A stretch of 64,000 bases of DNA from Paramecium tetraurelia (GCF_000165425.1 NW_001799277.1:431372-495371), one strand, 5' to 3'. Positions 11,722 through 24,277 are shown, counted from the stretch's first letter. Notes: generated from the letters alone by a model not told the origin. Numbers and translations: made by a program.

Positions 11722-14700
11722 TCATAAATTTATAAGAATTCTTAGAGTTCTTTCAAATGCTTCATCATTGTATAGGGTCTATTCTGGAATGAGATAAATC
11801 AATTAGACGATGTTTCTACTATTTTTATACATTATGGGTTGAATCACAGTTATAATTACTATTAATACACCCAGTAAGACTAGTAAGTACAAGATATTGA
11901 ATATCTAAAAATATATTTTAATCAATAAACATTACTATTTGCTATTCAACTAAAGATGTTGTAATCTCAATCAAATCATCATAAAATGATTTGTTAATCA
12001 CATTTATAATCTCTGATATCATATAAGCACCTTCAAGTTCATTAGATGTTGGACGGGCTCTATATGTAAAATTGTTAATAGCCATATCTGTTTGGATTAG
12101 ACTCGAGATATAAACTAGCATAATTTTGAGTCCTCTCTTCATGTTCCCGTTCATTGTTATAGGACATAGTAATTTTGATTTATCGATCAAATATTCAGGT
12201 AAATAGTCACATAGATTCTCTATTAAAATCTTGTTATAAAACACTTCAAACTAGTCACTCATCAATATTCTACATAAAACCAATAATATACTCAGTAAAA
12301 TCAAGATTTTCGGATGTAAATGCTATTGTCTAATTCAATGATTCCTAAACATAATGGAATATTGTATCGAAATAAGAAGAATCCAAATACATATAATTTT
12401 TTCGCCCATAAAGCACTTCTCTTTATGCAAACATTAGAGGTATATCTCCACTTAAGTCACTTAATTATTTCTTAAAAGCAGCTGTTTATGGATATTTTCT
12501 TAAATAATTCATATATGAAACATAATTCACAACAGGACATACCAGAATTAATATATAAAATATACCAAGGAATATCGTGAATTAAGTTATTGGGAGTTTC
12601 TTTTAATCAAGCATTCTATGTGTTTTTTATTTTTCTACTGTTCTATCCGTTTTCTTTGCTAAAAACGAAGCCTCTTTTTCAAAAAGGTCAAACTTATAAA
12701 AAAATAGTTTTGTTCTATCCTCTAATAGTAAATTTAACAATGATTTTTGTTTAACTATTTCTCTTTACAAATAAGTATCATCTACAAACTAAGTTAGAGA
12801 TAAAAACAGCTGCAATTTATTTGCTGTAAAACGTTTTAATCCTAAGATTATTAGAATTACCATAAATATTATTGCTTGTTCAGAAATGAAAATAGTAAGA
12901 AGTTCTTACTGATATTCTTACCCTCTAGCAATAGTTGCGACCATTATGTCATCATTTAATTCATGAAGTATATCCCTTAATAAGGGATAATTTTTAAAAC
13001 TATAAAATATTTATGGACTATCTGCCTTGACTGTTTTTTCATAAACATAGTTCATTTTTAGGATGTATTAAAAATTTAATAGTATTTAAATAGCACTTCT
13101 CAATGTCATATTGTATTTCTCGTTCTGATATGTGTCTGTATATTAAAAAATTTAGAGAATCTTATTCTATAGCAAGTATTATAAATCATATTTGTACAAG
13201 ACAGATTGCATATTGAAATTCAACTAATCATATCCCTCCCCTAAATTGGAGATCGAGAACTTTGATAATTCATCATATTCTTCCTATGTGATTATTTCAT
13301 TTTATTTTTCATAATTGTATGTCCACAAATTCCATCTTGTAGCCAAAAACATATCTAATGGTTAAAAAAATAAATTCTTAATTTCTAGTAAATTGATATC
13401 TCTTGCAAAACCTATCAAATTTAAACTTAATAACTCCTAAAAATATTGTTAATTTAATTACAATTATTATAAACAACATTGATATAGTAATGCACAAGAT
13501 AAACAATAAGACAATTATCTATTAATACTTCTTCAAGGGTAAATGATTGTTAAATCTATTGATTAAACTGTATTTTCTAATAAAATTGGATTATCTTAAT
13601 TATTCAATTGAAGAACTCTGTTATGATTTCATCTCCTAAAGGAACTGCTCCTCTTCCTACTAAATTTTGAATTGTTATTCCTATATAGTGTTAGACTTTT
13701 CATATGCCATCTGATTCTTATCAAGATCATTATGCAAGAAATATTATTCCTCATCTCTGGAGGTTATCAATTAATGTAGGTCTATATCAAATTTTTTTAT
13801 TTACTCATCCGATTAGTATGGTATTTATAAGGCTTCATTCTAATCTAATTCATTACAATTAGTATTAAATCCTTTAAGAGATGCAAAAGACGTATACGTT
13901 TATAGGACAGAATCTTTTCTAATAGAAAGGAAATTTCTAAAGTTTTCCAATTCTAAAATATAATATTTTATTTATCCATCAATTTTCTTTATAATGACAT
14001 TTACATCGCAATAATAATTAATTTGCTCTTAAGTTTCATTAAAAAAACTTTAACGGGATTTTATATTTGGATGACTATAGTATAAGGAACTTTCAATTAG
14101 ACATGACTAGGTGACTGAATTTAATTCATTGATTATTTTATTTACAAAGGTTCCAAGCTTAAATACCTTTTTTATGAAAGGTATTTAATTAAAGGCTTCT
14201 GAAATAGATTTTATTTCAAAATTATCATTTGTTACCATTGTAAATAGGCTATTTTTGAAATTCCTTAAAGTAAATAGTGTGATAAATTGGACTTTGTGAG
14301 TATAAATAATATCAATTGCAAAATCTATCGATTCAATAAATCCATCTTTGAAAATGTAATTTTTGTTGAAATTTCTAGTAAATTTAGATTAAGCTGTAGT
14401 TAAATAATTCTATATCAGATCATCATGATGTTCTCTTATCCCAAAAGGTATTAATTCATTCAATAACTTATTTTTGTATTATTAGGGTCCATTGCTTGAG
14501 ACAGTTTCAATGCTATACTATTAATCTTAGAAATTAACTATCATGTATCTTATTTTTCTATTTGAAAATGATTCTTTTATTAATGGGTTTGCGCTTTTTC
14601 TAGTATGAATAAGAATTTCATTCGCCTGTATTATATCATTAAGAATTTCTGCATAGAAAAATAATATAAGCGATTGAACACAACCAACAGATTCCTTGTA

Positions 14701-15846
14701 TTAAAATTAATCCAATTTAATTCTAGTATTTCTGATTTTTTAAATTAATACAATGATCTCTTCAATTGTATTTTGATACCAATTTTAGAGAAGGTCTATT
14801 TTTAGTTTAATAATATGAGTGATTTCTTATGAAATTGCCTAGGTTTGAGAATCGTTCAAAATCAATTTTAAGGCTAAATCTTTTTGTATTGATAATTATT
14901 TTACGTTCTTATTAACATTAAAATTAAATTCATCGACGGCTTATTTTTGAATCAATTTTAATTTAATTTTTCTTAAGGTGTTTGTTTCTTATTGTTTTAG
15001 TAAAATCATAAAGCATTCATAATAGCTGTTTTATTTAAGTAGTATGGAGGCCTTTATTATTGGATCCTTTGAATTGAGATTAGAATTATTGTTGTTCATT
15101 CTAAATGCAATTTTAAAGAAGAATGGCACCAAAATCAAGGTATAAGAGTTTTCATATTTTATAAATTAGGCAATTCCCAGGCATATCGTTAATAATTAGA
15201 TGGAGAAGATTATAGCTTGATTTCGGATATTCATATCTGATTTTTCATTTAGTATCATTAATATATATACAAGAGAATTGATCAATGAGATAACTTATAT
15301 TAAAAAGATATCAATTCTAAATTCTTGTCCGATTATCAAAAAAATATCCAAGAGAAATTTGATCGTTCCTAATAAACTAATTCTAACTAATTGAAAATTC
15401 TTTTAATTTACATTCAATGTCCATTAAATGAAAAAATATTCGAATGTCTAAAACATCAAAATGATGCCTCCCACTATATAACCAAATAAATCTTTGAATT
15501 ATTCCAACACAATATTTAACAATGACACCTTCAATAATGTATTTATGGTACTCGATATAGAACTTCCAATTATAGTAGGCTTCAAAATATAAAACAAATG
15601 GAATATCACAAAAACTAAACCAAAAATTGAAAAATTTTCAATCTATATAGCCTGCGAAGGTCTAATTATAATCACAAAAAAATACACCCATGAGGTAGGG
15701 GTTTGACTATAGATATATGAAAGATTTCTTAAAGATGAATGTATTTTAAAGAGATTTACCCACTTTTCAGATATATCCAATGCTTGATTATCATACAAAT
15801 GATAATTTGTTAAAAATGCATCTAAAATAAGATTTGAGTTTCCCAT
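11722..15846 (-). CDS. Large multi-pass membrane protein with PAS-like region (tmcB-like ciliate family)
   Basis: About 1,350 aa from ATG 15846. The N-terminal third holds several hydrophobic helices (for example 15400-15680). It is followed by a long Leu/Lys/Asn linker and, near 14380-14560, a segment like the PAS core of large ciliate and Dictyostelium tmcB-type proteins (LLNELIPFGIREHHDDLIQ, then FKDGFIESIDFAIDIIYTHK). The C-terminal third has more hydrophobic helices. The last 31-nt intron (about 11894-11924) joins the final helix (LYLLVLLGVLIVIITVI), followed by a short tail after LIPEQTLYNDEAFERTL. Such proteins are thought to sense signals at membranes, but no ligand or catalytic domain is seen. 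The PAS assignment rests on pattern memory and needs profile confirmation. Other introns were not fully mapped. Confidence 0.7.
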
Positions 15847-16147
15847 CCTTATTTAAGATTATTAAAATAAATTTTTATAATAAATTGTACTTATAAGGAA
15901 AAAACCAATCAAAAATCGAATTAATATCAATTTTATCTATTCGAATGATCGGATCATCATAAGATTGGTTGATGAAAGATTTCAATAGAAAGCTCTGAAG
16001 TTTAAATTAAATAATATTTTTTCAAAAAAGTCTGTAAAAAATTATATTAATTAATACTATTAATTTAATTCTGGATTTACTTAGAATAAAAGTCTAATAA
16101 TGAAATATAATAAAATATAAATTATTTAGAATTTTATTAATAAATAA

Positions 16148-17199
16148 TCATTATTCGCTTTCCTTTTTGATTTCGTTCTTCTTAACATCATTTTATGGTG
16201 ATTGCGTAGATCCATTTTAAAATATTTGCGCGTTCATTTACTGGTGCTTTAATTATGAAAACATCTAAAAATTAAACGCATTTTTATTTGCACTCATATT
16301 CATCAAAAATTATAGAGAATTTGCAGATAAGTTATTTTACTATTGAGAGAAGAACTATTATTATTGACTAGGTTATTCTTGTTTTATTTGTATAACACTA
16401 TTCTTTTTTTATTCTCCTAATAACGATGGCTAAGAATTATCTCTATTTCCTAGAATAATCAATCTGAAATACTTAATTCTTCTTCTTATTCTTATTATAA
16501 CCTTTAAACAATCTCAGTTAGAATATTGGAATAGTTAGCGAATCGCTGTTAATTTTTCGATTGCATATTTGATAGTTCTTGAGTTAGTTGTTGACTTTCC
16601 TAGAACAGTGTTTCGTTTTATTGCATAATTTATTAGAGTGCTACCTGTAGTTGTTTTTAACTATCAGCAATGGCTTAAATTTCATTTTTAAGTTCCTTTT
16701 GTGCCTTCTTAAATTGCTCAATTTCATCAACTATTTGTGGAATTTCCTAAGATTCTTAATATATATAAAACATCTTTATCATCATTTTCTTCCTAATTTC
16801 TTCTTTTAATGTTAGTCAGCAAGGCTCTTCCGTCCCTTCTAAACCATTTATGTTCAAATTTTTAATTAATGTCATCAGCTTTGCTTTTTTTAAAATTATA
16901 CATATTGAGCTATCTAAAATTTAGAATAAAATTCACCTTAAAAAGCTAGGATAATTCTTATGTTTGAAATATTTTGGCAATATTTTATCAGCCAGTAGTT
17001 GTTGATTTCTTACAATGAATGCATTTCCTTCTGTATTCCATCCAATTATATCTTTTAGATCTTCATTCTATTGTCAAATATTAGATAATACATCCATAAT
17101 ATCGAAGAGTCTAACTAAAAATGATGGCACACTTCCTTTTTATCTTTATTCTGAACTTTAACTTTAAGAATCTTAGAAATTATCACTGCTCTCTTACAT
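16148..17199 (-). CDS. Heat shock factor (HSF-type transcription factor)
   Basis: A 318-aa product from four introns (24, 23, 25 and 23 nt). All phases fit and the coding length is divisible by three. The winged-helix DNA-binding domain begins about residue 25 (VPSFLVRLFDIM). It contains WNTEGNAFIVRN, KILPKYFKHKNYPSFLRQLN and MYNFKKSK, then HKWFRRDGRALLTNIKRR, the hallmarks of HSF. In the recognition helix the usual FSSFVRQLNMYGF reads YPSFLRQLNMYNF. A coiled-coil oligomerisation region (about 110-200) follows, then a Gln/Asn/Ser-rich tail that could activate transcription. HSFs bind nGAAn arrays upstream of chaperone genes. Compared with animal HSF it is short and has no obvious second heptad repeat. 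Confidence 0.9.
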
Positions 17200-17284
17200 T
17201 TTATTTAAAAATATTATTGTTTTGATTTTTAGTAAAAATTAATATGTATATTCATAACTAATATCTTAAAAAATATTGACGAAT

Positions 17285-17670
17285 ATGAATCCACCTAATG
17301 TAATCTAATATTCTTAATAATTGCATAGAATTAATATCAGGATGATCTAAATTCCTAGATTTTTTAAAGAAAGATAAATTTTTTAATTAATATTATAAAG
17401 ACAATTGCAAGATTCCTAATCTTATTTAAAATGACTCTAAATTAGAAATTAATTCCTAAACCTATTAATAAGAAATAAAACGTCACCGAAACAATTTAAA
17501 CTATTAAATATATCTATTGTTTTAAGAGAAAATTAAAAAATATACTAAAGCGGCTAGAATTTTCTGCAATTCTCAAAATTCATAAAACAGTAAATTTGAT
17601 ACCTTGTCTATTACATTATGTGAATCTCTTTGATAAATAGTAAAATGCAATTAGAAGTTGGCCAAACTGA
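17285..17670 (+). CDS. Hypothetical small basic protein, 118 aa (doubtful)
   Basis: ATG 17285, one 29-nt intron right after the fifth codon (17300-17328), TGA 17668-17670. After splicing the frame is clean and contains a Leu/Ile/Lys-rich helical run (KINFLINIIKTIARFLILFK) and a later basic stretch (CFKRKLKNILKRLEF). It overlaps the first 26 bp of the next gene in another frame, which is unusual here. One of the two starts may therefore be wrong, or this could be a chance ORF. No family is recognised. Confidence 0.35.
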
Positions 17671-19066
17671 AGAATAGAAATTATTATAATATTTATTTAA
17701 TGAATTTGAGAAAATTCTCCTAATAGACGTATTTTAAAGCCAAATGTTCGTAGCAATAGAAGTAGAGAAATAAGGGGGTGAATTCTAAAATCATCTAACC
17801 TAATAATGAATTTGAGAAGAAAGATATGATAGAGTAGTTTGAATAGAATTAGAGCAATCAATAAACTTTGATTAACTAAGATACGAATGAGATGACTGTT
17901 TCAGATTTCGACACATCAACGAACATGGATAAAAAATGTAATGATTACATGATTAAAGTAATTAGCAATCCAAGGACTTAAAGAAAACATTTCTCACCAA
18001 TCTTTAGAACAAAAAATAATATAATAGATCCACATTCAAACAAATTCTAATTATCTTTATCTAGAGAAAAATAGATGAGCAATGATGCTATTAGTTTGTG
18101 GGATTCAAACTAAAGAGAAACCAAATAATCTTACAATAGCTTATAGTTTTAGGAGAAATAAACATTAATCTGCAAAGGTTCAAAGAAAAAATTAGAGAAA
18201 GGAATCAAAATATAACAAGAGTTGGATGACTTCCTCAAGTGTAGACATTAAAACATTTAAACTTCATTTGATTGTACGAAACTTAAAAAACTAGAAAAAA
18301 GGAAACTGCATTCTAAAATTAATCTCGAATATCAAATTGATAAAAGCATCGATAAATAGAACAATGAAAAAGAATGTTAATTTAATTATATTAATAATCC
18401 AACTCAAGAGATATAGACTGAAATAAATAATTCTCAAGAACTATAAGAATAACCAAAATCTAAAACCAGTACTTCCACCAAAAGTAATCCTTTAATTCCA
18501 ATCCACATTAGATATCAATACGAAAAAGAATATAAGGAAGCTAAATAAAAATAATCCAGTCAAACTCTAAAGGAGTAATAACAATAAAGTATATCACTAT
18601 ATTAATTTTAGAGAAAACTGTAAGCAAAGATTAAATAGCAGAGTTTTTTAAAGAATAATAAATGTTTCTGAAAAAGAGAGCTGAATTTTTTGAAAAGGAA
18701 TATGAGAAAAAACTGTGGGAAGTTGCTCAAAATGAAAGCGAATTTCTTTATACCCCATTGTTGAATGAATAATCTAGTAGAGTAAATCTTATAATATATT
18801 CATTAGATTTTAGATAAAAAATTAAAAGGAAAGAATTTTGATTAAAGAATTGAATAATTCTAATAAAATAGATAAAATAAACTGGATGAGTAAATATAAA
18901 ACATGAAACCATCTTTCACACCGACAATTAGCAAAAAGTCAAGAAAGGTAATAAAATTGAATAATAAATAAAGATTATGGAGAACCCAAAATAAAGACTT
19001 ACTTTCCAAAATGAAAAAAGTTTTCAATAATTAAATTGGAGAGTAAAGACTTTGGAAGAATAGTGA
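17645..19066 (+). CDS. Hypothetical Lys/Gln/Ser-rich protein, 438 aa
   Basis: Four introns (31 nt near 17728, 23 nt near 18589, 25 nt near 18789, 26 nt near 18948) give a continuous frame ending at TGA 19064. The protein is low in hydrophobic residues, with long Ser/Thr/Asn/Gln stretches. A more ordered helical region sits about residues 310-360 (AEFFKEQQMFLKKRAEFFEK). No known domain is present. It looks like a cytoskeleton-associated linker, which is inference. Its stop lies 29 bp from the stop of the convergent kinase gene. Confidence 0.65.
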
Positions 19067-19095
19067 CTTAATTTAAATATCTTTAATTCATTAAT

Positions 19096-20478
19096 TCAAA
19101 AACTCTTTGCTGATGGTATTAAGCTATCTTTATGAAACAATGGATCATTAATGATTTAATCTATATTCCATCTATTTTAAATGTTCTTCTCTAAACATCC
19201 GTTTATAACTCTCATTACATTTTCGTTCATCTTTTTATCCTAATTAGTTTTTATCTTTTAACACTATATCTAACGATATAAATCTTTGTCATTTTATCCT
19301 TTAAAAGGATATTCTCCTGTTAGCATTTTAGATAAAAGAATTCCTAATGACCAAATGTCTGAACTAGAAGGATGATGAGGAACCTTATTAAATTCAGTTT
19401 AAAATTACTTTTGCTATGATTTCGGGAGACATATAATGGGGTGTTCCACAAAACACATTGGTCTTTTAATTTTGAGGCATGCAAATGGCAAAACCAAAAT
19501 CTATCAATTTTACAACATTTGTTTTCATCATCAACACATTATCTAATTTGATATCTCTATGACATATGTTGAGATCATGTAAATATTTTACTGCCATTGC
19601 AATTTAGTAGAATAAATTCAAGCATTCCTTTTCTGGTAAGATTCTATTTGGCTTAGACTTTATGTACGAAGCCAAAGATTATGAGGAAATGTATTCCATG
19701 ACTAAATTGATCTTATATTATAATAAAGTACTGATTTTTTGTCTTCAATTGCCCAATATAATTTGATAATATGTTAATGTTCTATTCTTTTAAGGATGGA
19801 TATTTCCCTTTTTACATTATTCATCTTTTGAGAATCATTCAATTTTATTTTTTCGTATATTTTTATTGCATATTTTTCCTTTGTATTTTTATCAACACCC
19901 AATCTAACCATTGCAAATGATCCTGACCCAATTATTGTTTCCAATTTGAAATTTCCCATCATCAACTCTGGATTACATAGCTGGTTTAAGTCTAACGTTC
20001 TTTTGGGTTATATTTAGGGTTAAGAACTCTTCTCAATTATTTACTATTAAGATTCTATTTTCTCTTTTTCTTTCCTCTCTTCAATTCGCTTAATTCTTGG
20101 GGCAACTCCGGATAATGCTGAGAATGGTCTCTGCTATGGTATTTTTTAGTTAATAGAAGAGCTCCAATGTCTTTATTGTTGTTAATTTCCAGTATTTTAA
20201 GTAGTATTTAATGAAAAATGTTGCTCTTTTGAGGATTTCCATTGAGAACATTCTATCTTAGATATTAAATATACTATTAATTTAGTTTTCAATATTTTTG
20301 AGAATGACATCAGCTTGCAATTTAATACTATTTAAATCATAAATGTTAATGGCATCAGTTTTACTTTCTAAAGTTATAGAAATGTGAAGTTACATTTATT
20401 CTTTTCAACATTAGCCAAAAAGGATTGAGTAACCGAGTCATTCGATTCTGATTTGCTAAGTTTTATTTATTTTAACAT
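19096..20478 (-). CDS. Serine/threonine protein kinase (CAMK/SNF1-like) with N-terminal extension
   Basis: 429 aa after removing four introns (26, 22, 20 and 25 nt). Residues 1-170 are a Ser/Gln/Lys-rich extension ending [19 protein letters not shown]. The kinase domain starts at [18 protein letters not shown] (glycine loop). It continues with YAIKIYEK (ATP-binding Lys), catalytic loop [18 protein letters not shown] (DFG), [12 protein letters not shown] (activation segment and APE-like) and a C-lobe ending EKNIQNRWNIDQIINDPLF, so all catalytic residues are present. The stop follows shortly after the domain, with no calmodulin-binding tail visible. A frame that ends in TGA just before Met 19962 tempts one to split the gene. 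The splice phases and the strongly coding extension support a single gene. Confidence 0.9.
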
Positions 20479-20578
20479 ATTGTTTTTTTTTGAAAAATTA
20501 ATAATGATAACGATAATCCAATTAATAAAAAATAACAATTTTCTTAAATTAGTACCGAAATAAATAAATAAAAACCAT

Positions 20579-21214
20579 TCATATTTAAAAACTATCAGAT
20601 CTGGAAGAAAATATTCTCTCAACTAATTTATTTTAGGCTTTGTAATTAACAAAAGATTTGGATGAATCCTTTTTAGAAACTGAAATTTAAGGCTAAGAGA
20701 AAATTCGATACGGATCTTTGACCTTTATAATATGCCTTTTCTCGTGACTATTCGAGGTTGTATAGAATTTTTAATTGCTTTATAATTGATTGAAACCTTG
20801 ACTATTGCATTAAAGAGGATTAGATTTTTTGATTGTTTTGCATGACTCATATTGTTATTGTAAAAGAGAATTTTGAGATTTCTTGAAATTTTAATCAAGA
20901 TCGTTGTTACTAAGGTTTGAAATATCTTTAGCGCTTTTCTTTTTAATTTATTAAGTACTTTAGTAATTACATATATTTTCTTTATTAGAATCCTGAATAG
21001 AGTACATAGTGGTTTTTCTAGACAGAGCATTCTTTTGTAAAAGCTTGGTTGATTACAATATAGATTTTATAGCTGCGAGATGTTATTGAGGTAAAGAGTT
21101 CTCTCTTCGCTTCTTGACATTTTACTACTTAGGTTTATCAGCTTCTGGTTTAAAAAATTAGGCTGTTTATTAGTAGGGGTCTTAATTTCCAAAACTCTAC
21201 TCAAAAAAATTCAT
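20579..21214 (-). CDS. Hypothetical protein, 211 aa, intronless
   Basis: Single uninterrupted frame from ATG 21214 to TGA 20579-20581 with over 30 TAA/TAG codons read as Gln. Composition is Ser/Lys/Gln/Asn-rich. The start is MNFFEQSFGNQDPYQQ and a basic patch lies near residue 30 (KKRRENSLPQQ). The tail contains SKKDSSKSFVNYKAQNK and repeated Ser-Arg-Ser motifs. No hydrophobic or catalytic region is present, and the protein is probably disordered. Unknown function. It lies about 100 bp from each neighbour, both on the same strand. Confidence 0.65.
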
Positions 21215-21317
21215 TCAAATTTAATTTATTTTTGTGTATTATTAACAATTATTTGATATAATATTTAGAATTAGATTTTGTGATAAATCATATTTTGTTA
21301 AAAATCATTGAATATTC

Positions 21318-22884
21318 TCAAAATCCTCTATCTTTGACATAATCATATTCACTTTCACCACCGCCAAAACAGCAAAGGAGTTTAGAGAAGAATGATTTGC
21401 TCTTGAGTTTTTCTTCCTACTTACTCTTCTCAATTTGAAGAGTCATTTTATTGTAAAACTTTTCAGTTATAGTTTCCTAATCATATAGATCCTCATCTTT
21501 AATTTATTCATTATAATCAATCTTGGTTGCTTCTTCTGGGGGTAATTCCAATATTTCTTCCAAATTCTATATACTTCCTTTTAAGACATCCACTTATTCC
21601 TTAATGATCTTGACCCACTGATCCTTTTATTCTGGAGTCTAAGCCTTAAACTTAAACTCTTGATCATCATTTGTGAAGATCTAATAATTGAATTATAAAT
21701 TACTTAAAAAGATCTACTCTTACCAACTACCTGTTTAATGTAAATCAGCAAAACGTATTAATTTCCTTAAGAATCATCTTTAGCTGTCCAACTAAGAGAG
21801 TTCTTTTTTAACTAAGCATTAACATTTATCCAAGACAAAGGTCCTTTAATAATTTTGCTTGATTATTTTTGGAGTGGTCCTTCGAAAACGATTTCTTCTT
21901 TCTTTTCCAAATGTTATGAGTTCTTCAAACTAGTCTTAGGTTTCTTTTTGACACATTAAATAGCCAAAATCCACTTTTAGATATCTGTAAGTTATTCTGA
22001 AAAGAATTAATAAACTCTTTCGTTGTATTCAAAACTTAATCCATAGGGCAATTATCCTGATGTCTTGTCAATATATTATATATTTTCAAGTTCAGAAATA
22101 GGGATTCTTGCGATGAAATTGCTTTTGTCTCCTCTGTCATCATATGCAAAATAGTATATAGTGTCTAATTGAAAAGTGTCAGGGATGTCTGCCTAAGTAG
22201 GACCGACTTTATCCGTTTCCTATCCTGTAATGCAAACTGATGAGATCATTATGAACCATCTTTTCTTAGCTCTGGTGAATGTGGTATTCTTGCCTTTCTT
22301 CATCAAAAATCCACAAATTATGAACTAGTCTTGGGTTTTGGCATCAAATTTTATCAGATATGGATATATGCCTTTGCATTTCATGACTTCATCATTTTTT
22401 ATGTCAATCTTATTTGAGATTCTATCCAGATGATCTTTCTCCACTTCCAATTTTATTTTTGTTATTGTTTCTTTGTCCAGCTCATCCCATTTAACCTTCT
22501 ATTGAATAGGTTCATTATCGCCTTCTAATTGTTTGCGATATTCCTTCAGATACAAAATGCTTTCAACCCAAAATTCTCGTTGGGAAGCAGTCTCTGCTTT
22601 TAATTAGAACTAACGATCGCCGACCACCAAAATGAATTCTGTATCGGATCCCTTAACATTGGCAACTGTGGAAATGGAAGTCAAACTAAGGACACCTTAA
22701 TTTCCTGCATGCGAGTACCTTGGGGCTTATCTTTAGAAGAAAGGGGCTTCTTCTTCCAATATATAAGATACTATCCTTCATTCCTCACAGAGAAGTAACG
22801 TTTCTGATACCCTTTCATCATGCTGGGACTACGTTTCTACAGCACTCCGTTTAATTGTAATGCTTTGGATAATTTATCATTCAT
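21318..22884 (-). CDS. PH-domain protein with several PH-like modules
   Basis: 506 aa with a 23-nt intron near the start (about 22692-22714) and another 23-nt intron near 21682-21704. Residues 10-100 form a PH domain: LQKRSPSMMKGYQKRYFSV, YLIYWKKKP, PQGVLSLTSIST and the C-terminal helix with Trp (QREFWVESILYLKEY). A second PH-like module (FLMKKGKNTTFTRAKKRWF ... QKWILAIQCVKKK) and a third (PQQKDQWVKIIKEQVDVL) follow. The C-terminus has a Cys-Cys pair (SKLLCCFGGGESEYDYV) that could be lipidated. PH domains bind phosphoinositides or proteins, so a membrane-recruited adaptor in trafficking or signalling is likely. No catalytic domain is seen. The start codon is 17 bp from the start of the divergent coiled-coil gene. 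Confidence 0.8.
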
Positions 22885-22901
22885 TATTATAATTTATTCG
22901 C
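22885..22901. promoter_or_regulatory. 17-bp divergent intergenic spacer (shared promoter region)
   Basis: Only 17 bp separate the ATG of the minus-strand PH-domain gene from the ATG of the plus-strand coiled-coil gene. Any core promoter and both 5' UTRs must lie in this spacer and inside the coding ends. No TATA-like consensus can be picked out in such AT-rich DNA. Confidence 0.5.
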
Positions 22902-24137
22902 ATGGAAACAGTTTCTCAACATATAACACAACTGAATCACAAAAATCAAGAACTCTTCGGCTTAGAAAATAGAATAAACCAATTGAAATAGTAATTGAAT
23001 TTGCAACAAGCCAATAACAATATCTTGAAGACTAAAGTGGATAAGATAGTCCACTCAAAAAAACAAAAGTTTTATGACGAAATGAAGGTAACCTCATTGC
23101 TAAAAGGAATTAGTTGAAATAAATACTTCAAAGCAATGCTTAAAATAATGACGAATTATAATATACGGTTCAAAGAAACAAAGCCTTATTGAATGAAGAA
23201 CAAAGGCAATCCAAGTAGGATATGTTCGATGAAAAGTATCTTCAAACTTACAAGATGAAATAGAAATTAGATTTGGAAATGCTAATAAATTAGAAGAAAA
23301 GGGATCAATAACTATATGAGAAGCAATAACAATATGCAAAAGTACTCAATTAATTTATCCAATAGATCTCAGAATGGGAATTCAATTTAAAACTCAACTT
23401 AAAATAACGAGAAATAGACAAAATAGATAAAATCAGATTAGAAGAAAAAGAATTCAAAGAACAACTAGCTTAAAGAATGCAATAACAACAAAAGATTTGC
23501 GATTAATTGTCAAATGAAGAATAACTTCTAATGAAGTAAGTACATGTATGTATTAAATTCTAGTAAATTAAAAAGCTCTTAATAGTTTTAGCACTCCTTA
23601 AAACATGATCTAAAAACTGCTCTGAATCTGAGTATCAAGGATTATACAAATAATACCTCCGTGTCAATTCCTACCTATTTCAAATCATATAGTTCATCTA
23701 AAATACCATTAAATAGTCCATATGCCTAGTTGCCGACGATGCTCAAGATGAAAAGGAGTGTATAAATTAATAAAAGTAATAATAACACCAACGAATCTCT
23801 TATGAAAGAGTACAAATTTTCTCTCCCTTCACTTTATAAGCCATCCATTATTGAGCAATAACAATAAGTCGAAAGGCTATTTTAATCCAAAAGTGTAAAG
23901 AATAGCAAATCCGATTTGTATTAGATATTACATTATGGTGACTCTTAAGGCATCATGGAAAAGAAATCGAAATTTCGAACTAATTAGAGTGAAGTAATTT
24001 AAAATTAAGTAATAAAGTAATATAAATAGATAACAAAAGAGTAGGAATAAAATAAAGAATAATCAAATCAAGAAAAATAAGAAATAGATGCAACAAATCA
24101 AAATAAATAGGAGGAATAAGAGGAATATTAAGAATGA
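22902..24137 (+). CDS. Coiled-coil protein, 393 aa
   Basis: Two introns (26 nt near 23089-23114, 28 nt near 23536-23563) give a frame ending at TGA 24135. Residues 1-210 are almost continuous Leu/Gln/Glu/Lys heptads (for example MFDEKYLQTYKMKQKLDLEM and KIDKIRLEEKEFKEQL), a long parallel coiled coil. The second half is Ser/Pro/Lys-rich and becomes a Gln/Glu/Lys repeat tail. No globular domain is seen. A filament, basal-body or axonemal role is plausible for such ciliate proteins, but only by inference. It shares the 17-bp spacer with the PH-domain gene. Confidence 0.75.
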
Positions 24138-24208
24138 TAATGTTTTTAATTAAATTTTAATAACATTTTGTATCAAATTTATAACTTTAAGCTCCTATTT
24201 TAAAAATT

Positions 24209-24240
24209 AGAGTTCTAATTCGATATTTTAGAAGTACTCT
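24209..24240 (-). promoter_or_regulatory. Hairpin in the 3' UTR of the SelW candidate, possible SECIS-like element
   Basis: On the minus strand this forms a stem of AGAG/CTCT plus TTCTAA/TTAGAA with a loop of about 9 nt. An ATGA stands directly 5' of it (plus 24241-24244), 34 nt after the stop. SECIS elements begin with ATGA below a helix and have A residues in the apical loop, which fits. The required GA on the 3' side is not seen, so the assignment is weak. Confidence 0.25.
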
Positions 24241-24277
24241 TCATACTTAGACTTAAAATGATATAGTTATTGTTGTC

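Noticed and set aside
19962-20480. Separate gene ending in TGA one base before the kinase Met
   Set aside because: Removing two introns (26 and 22 nt) gives one continuous frame into the kinase domain, with strongly coding sequence directly before it.
22687-22720. 30-nt intron GTGTCC...CACAG or a 14-nt intron in the PH-domain gene
   Set aside because: The first gives the wrong phase and the second is too short; a 23-nt intron joins PQG to VLSLTS in phase.
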